Notes under the pieces: generated by a model
What the model saw: only the letters and a program-made list of their open reading frames with translations
Database searches by the model: none
What the model was told of the DNA's origin: nothing
Shown: in pieces, positions 6,638 to 8,085 of the stretch
Layout: the number at the start of each line of letters is the position of its first letter
Position numbering within the stretch: position 1 is the first letter of the stretch
From: Thermoplasmatales archaeon ex4484_6
GTDB lineage: Archaea; Thermoplasmatota; Penumbrarchaeia; Penumbrarchaeales; Penumbrarchaeaceae
Assembly: GCA_002254385.1 (NCBI GenBank)
Contig: NJDO01000077.1
Location: 1 to 8,085 of the forward strand
Reading direction: 5' to 3'
Length of the DNA: 8,085 nt
Made by a program: the position numbers and the translations under genes

Positions 6638-6680
6638 CTCCTTTGAACTACCTGAACGGCTAATTATTGGTTGTAATTAA
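6638..6680 (-). promoter_or_regulatory. Promoter and ribosome site of the TPD-family gene
   Basis: The minus strand has a TATA-like TTAATTA (6680-6674), which predicts transcription starting near 6650. AAAGGAG (6644-6638) follows, 9 nt before the TTG at 6628. The remaining bases up to the Mut7-C stop at 6819 show no gene. Confidence 0.5.
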
Positions 6681-6818
6681 CCTTTTGGTAGGAAAAGTTC
6701 CGGAAATAGGTCAGATATACGTGCTGTCGGGAGTTCCTGTACCCTACCAGGACGATCCATGGGCCATCTCCGGTGTCCGATCCATCGGGATTCTCTCTGC
6801 CCCGTCCGGAGCATGATC

Positions 6819-7352
6819 TCACCGGGTTGGTCCTTCCCGACCGGATCCATCAACATTGGCAGGCTCCCGTGAGACATGCGGGGTGAAGCCCAGAGGTTCC
6901 AGGACCGCCATCAGCTTCTTCCAGTGGCTTCCCCTCCAGTAGAGCTTTCCGCATCCGGAACACGGGTACAGCTCTTTCTGGGACGCCCTCACTCCTTCGG
7001 GGAGGTCCCTTATGAGATCCGCCCATCCATCGTCGTCCTCCCTTACGGTGAACAGAACGCTGCCGCACAATGGGCACCTGGAGGGTCCCCTCGGCGCTGT
7101 TTTAAGGAGGGGGGAGGATGCCAGTTCCTCGACCTGATGCCCCACTGTGTCGGACACGATTCTCACCGCGCGAACATCTTTCATGTTGGCCAGGTTCCTG
7201 TCCCTGGTGACGATGAGAAGGCTCCTTGATATTGAGATCTCCGCAAGGTCCCTGTCGGGGAGCCCTTTTGGCATGAGAACCTGATAGCCGGCTATCCTAA
7301 GGAACCTTCCCAGCTTCGCAAGCATTTCATCCACCAGAAGACCACTGATCAT
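6819..7352 (-). CDS. Mut7-C family RNase-like protein with zinc ribbon
   Basis: This predicted 177-aa protein belongs to the Mut7-C family, a PIN-like RNase domain fused to a zinc ribbon that is common in archaea. The N-terminus shows the family signature LVDEMLAKLGRFLRIAGY (6-23) with acidic Asp8; then come PDRDLAEIS (32-40) and LLIVTRDRNLA (45-55), where Asp33, Asp35 and Asp51 are candidate metal ligands. The zinc ribbon is CPLCGSVLF (93-101) with CSGCGKLYWRGSHW (131-144), the near-invariant C-terminal motif. It probably cleaves or handles RNA, but its substrate is unknown. The same frame is open to an ATG at 7442, with further ATGs at 7424 and 7370; I prefer 7352 because family members begin right at this motif and because a TATA-like CTTAAATG (7413-7406) would place transcription start near 7382, ruling out the two farthest ATGs. 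The start at 7370 remains possible. The gene diverges from the regulator at 7505. Confidence 0.88.
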   Translation of the reverse strand: MISGLLVDEMLAKLGRFLRIAGYQVLMPKGLPDRDLAEISISRSLLIVTRDRNLANMKDVRAVRIVSDTVGHQVEELASSPLLKTAPRGPSRCPLCGSVLFTVREDDDGWADLIRDLPEGVRASQKELYPCSGCGKLYWRGSHWKKLMAVLEPLGFTPHVSREPANVDGSGREGPTR

Positions 7353-7405
7353 TGGATCGGAAGCTTCCATGGATCTGCAAGGGCATTCAAGGGGTAAAAG
7401 AGCTT

Positions 7406-7413
7406 CATTTAAG
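7406..7413 (-). promoter_or_regulatory. TATA-like box of the Mut7-C gene
   Basis: The minus strand reads CTTAAATG, about 36 bp ahead of the nearest plausible start codon (7370) and 54 bp ahead of the preferred one (7352). It is based on similarity to archaeal TATA elements and on spacing. Confidence 0.4.
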
Positions 7414-7427
7414 TGATATAGCATTCC

Positions 7428-7503
7428 TGCATATGATTGCATATATATGCTTATCTATGCATAGGTAAAAACATATTTATAGATGTATGCACATGTATGC
7501 ACA
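7428..7503. promoter_or_regulatory. Cluster of ATGCAT-type palindromes and tandem repeats (probable operator)
   Basis: GCATATATATGC (7439-7450) and CTATGCATAG (7455-7464) are perfect palindromes, with a further TGCATATG at 7428-7435. TGTATGCACA occurs twice back to back at 7484-7493 and 7494-7503, a 10-bp step that would place both copies on the same face of the helix. The cluster surrounds the regulator's TATA box and lies in the divergent Mut7-C/regulator gap. It is a likely binding array, most simply for the adjacent winged-helix protein. Confidence 0.6.
7474..7481 (+). promoter_or_regulatory. TATA box of the winged-helix regulator gene
   Basis: TATTTATA is preceded by a purine-rich GGTAAAAAC that resembles a BRE. 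Its centre is ~27 bp before the ATG at 7505, the spacing expected for an archaeal promoter giving a leaderless transcript. Confidence 0.65.
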
Positions 7504-7504
7504 T

Positions 7505-7858
7505 ATGGGGGAAACGGACATGAACATACTCGAGACATCAAAGATTCTTTCCGATGGGAATGCCTTGAAGATTATAGCCGCAACCCAGAGAAGGCCCTGC
7601 ACCGCTCAGGAGCTGTCAAATGATCTGGGAACTCCTCTTGCGGGAACCTACAAGAAGATCAAGGAGCTGGAGCTTTCCGGACTGATAGCTCCTCTTGACA
7701 GGAAGCTCACTTCCTACGGGAAGAGGGTGACCCGGTACACCTCGCTTGTAAGGGGGTTCTATGTGGAATTCTATAACAATGAATTGAGGGTTACCCTGGA
7801 GATGGACAGGTCCGACGGACCTATCCGGCTTTCATGGAATCCGCTCCTTTCAAGCTGA
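7505..7858 (+). CDS. Small winged-helix (ArsR-like) transcriptional regulator
   Basis: This protein of 117 aa has a single winged-helix domain: helix 1 at ~8-28 (ILETSKILSDGNALKIIAAT) and PCTAQELSNDLGTPLAGTYK (31-50) as the helix-turn-helix. The recognition helix continues into KKIKELELSGLI (50-61), and a basic wing (~62-83, APLDRKLTSYGKRVTRYTS) follows. A short strand-rich tail (84-117) may mediate dimerisation. No metal-binding cysteine cluster is visible (only Cys32), so it is probably not a metal sensor; its ligand is unknown. The frame is open back to ATGs at 7487 and 7493, but these lie upstream of the transcription start predicted from the TATA box; 7505 fits a leaderless start and 7520 is the other candidate. 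Palindromes and tandem repeats in its promoter suggest autoregulation and possibly control of the divergent Mut7-C gene. Confidence 0.82.
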   Translation: MGETDMNILETSKILSDGNALKIIAATQRRPCTAQELSNDLGTPLAGTYKKIKELELSGLIAPLDRKLTSYGKRVTRYTSLVRGFYVEFYNNELRVTLEMDRSDGPIRLSWNPLLSS

Positions 7859-8085
7859 GAACCGGAGCAGTTCATTCTCATCCATCAGCTTCGGCTTTAT
7901 TGGACCTTCGCGATTGGCAGGAGAGAGGCCTGCCGTGTTGTGATGTTTATCAACTTGCAATATTGCTGTGGCATGATATCACATGTTACGATAGGGTCAC
8001 GGATATGGTACTATAAGGAGAAGGATCTTCCTGCCTGGCTCTGCAGGTCAAGGGACTCGTGATATTCCGGTGTTGATATGGAATG
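7859..8085. other. Window tail with no convincing gene
   Basis: Neither strand carries a reading frame with family motifs. There is a 6-bp hairpin GGCAGG/CCTGCC (7916-7921 with 7929-7934) without a following T-run, and a 5-bp pairing CCTGC/GCAGG (8030-8034 with 8043-8047). A TATA-like TACTATAAGG (8009-8018) on the plus strand and ATGs at 8078 and 8083 may belong to a gene starting at the right edge, but too little is visible. Confidence 0.4.

Noticed and set aside
7916..7934. Intrinsic terminator of the regulator gene
   Set aside because: The 6-bp hairpin has no following T-run, and archaeal termination depends mainly on T-runs.
7834..8016. 60-aa plus-strand open frame after the regulator
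   Set aside because: Overlaps the regulator's 3' end, lacks a ribosome site, and shows no domain or compositional sign of coding.
7859..8085. C/D box guide RNA in the tail
   Set aside because: TGATGT- and TGATAT-like strings occur, but no properly spaced C, D', C' and D boxes were found on either strand.

Overview
The window looks archaeal, probably from a euryarchaeon of the Thermoplasmatota type (lineage is inference; no 16S or tRNA is present). Supporting signs: Arg codons are mostly AGG/AGA; TATA-like boxes lie 20-30 bp ahead of likely transcription starts; one start looks leaderless; and the gene set includes a Mut7-C RNase/zinc-ribbon protein, a TPD-motif nuclease of the CDIN1/C15orf41 family, a small winged-helix regulator, an adenosylcobalamin-dependent ribonucleotide reductase and a STAND-type ATPase with TPRs. 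All family assignments come from reading motifs, not from searches.

Layout. 1-448 is a tandem array of four ~114-bp units, each an interrupted inverted repeat (8-bp GGGAGCCG/CGGCTCCC outer stem, A6/T6 inner stem), separated by AT-rich TATA-like spacers; it probably continues left of the window. 379-2637 (minus) is a 752-aa AAA/STAND ATPase with C-terminal TPRs whose last ~22 codons lie inside the fourth repeat unit. 2638-2973 is a divergent intergenic region with an ATPase promoter and a structured nrdJ leader. 2974-5262 (plus) is class II ribonucleotide reductase NrdJ, followed after 14 bp by a 197-aa protein resembling a class II aldolase/adducin fold that has lost its metal-binding histidines. 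This is met by a convergent TPD-family nuclease (5852-6628, minus; 19-bp overlap; TTG start), then a Mut7-C protein (6819-7352, minus). A palindrome-rich divergent promoter (about 7405-7504) separates it from a winged-helix regulator (7505-7858, plus). 7859-8085 shows no convincing gene.

The genes do not form one pathway. NrdJ makes deoxyribonucleotides; the TPD and Mut7-C proteins are predicted nucleic-acid enzymes; the winged-helix protein probably regulates its own promoter. The most unusual parts are the hairpin-repeat array at the left edge and its intrusion into the ATPase gene, the histidine-less aldolase-like protein behind nrdJ, the alternative hairpins in the nrdJ leader, and the operator-like cluster at 7428-7503.
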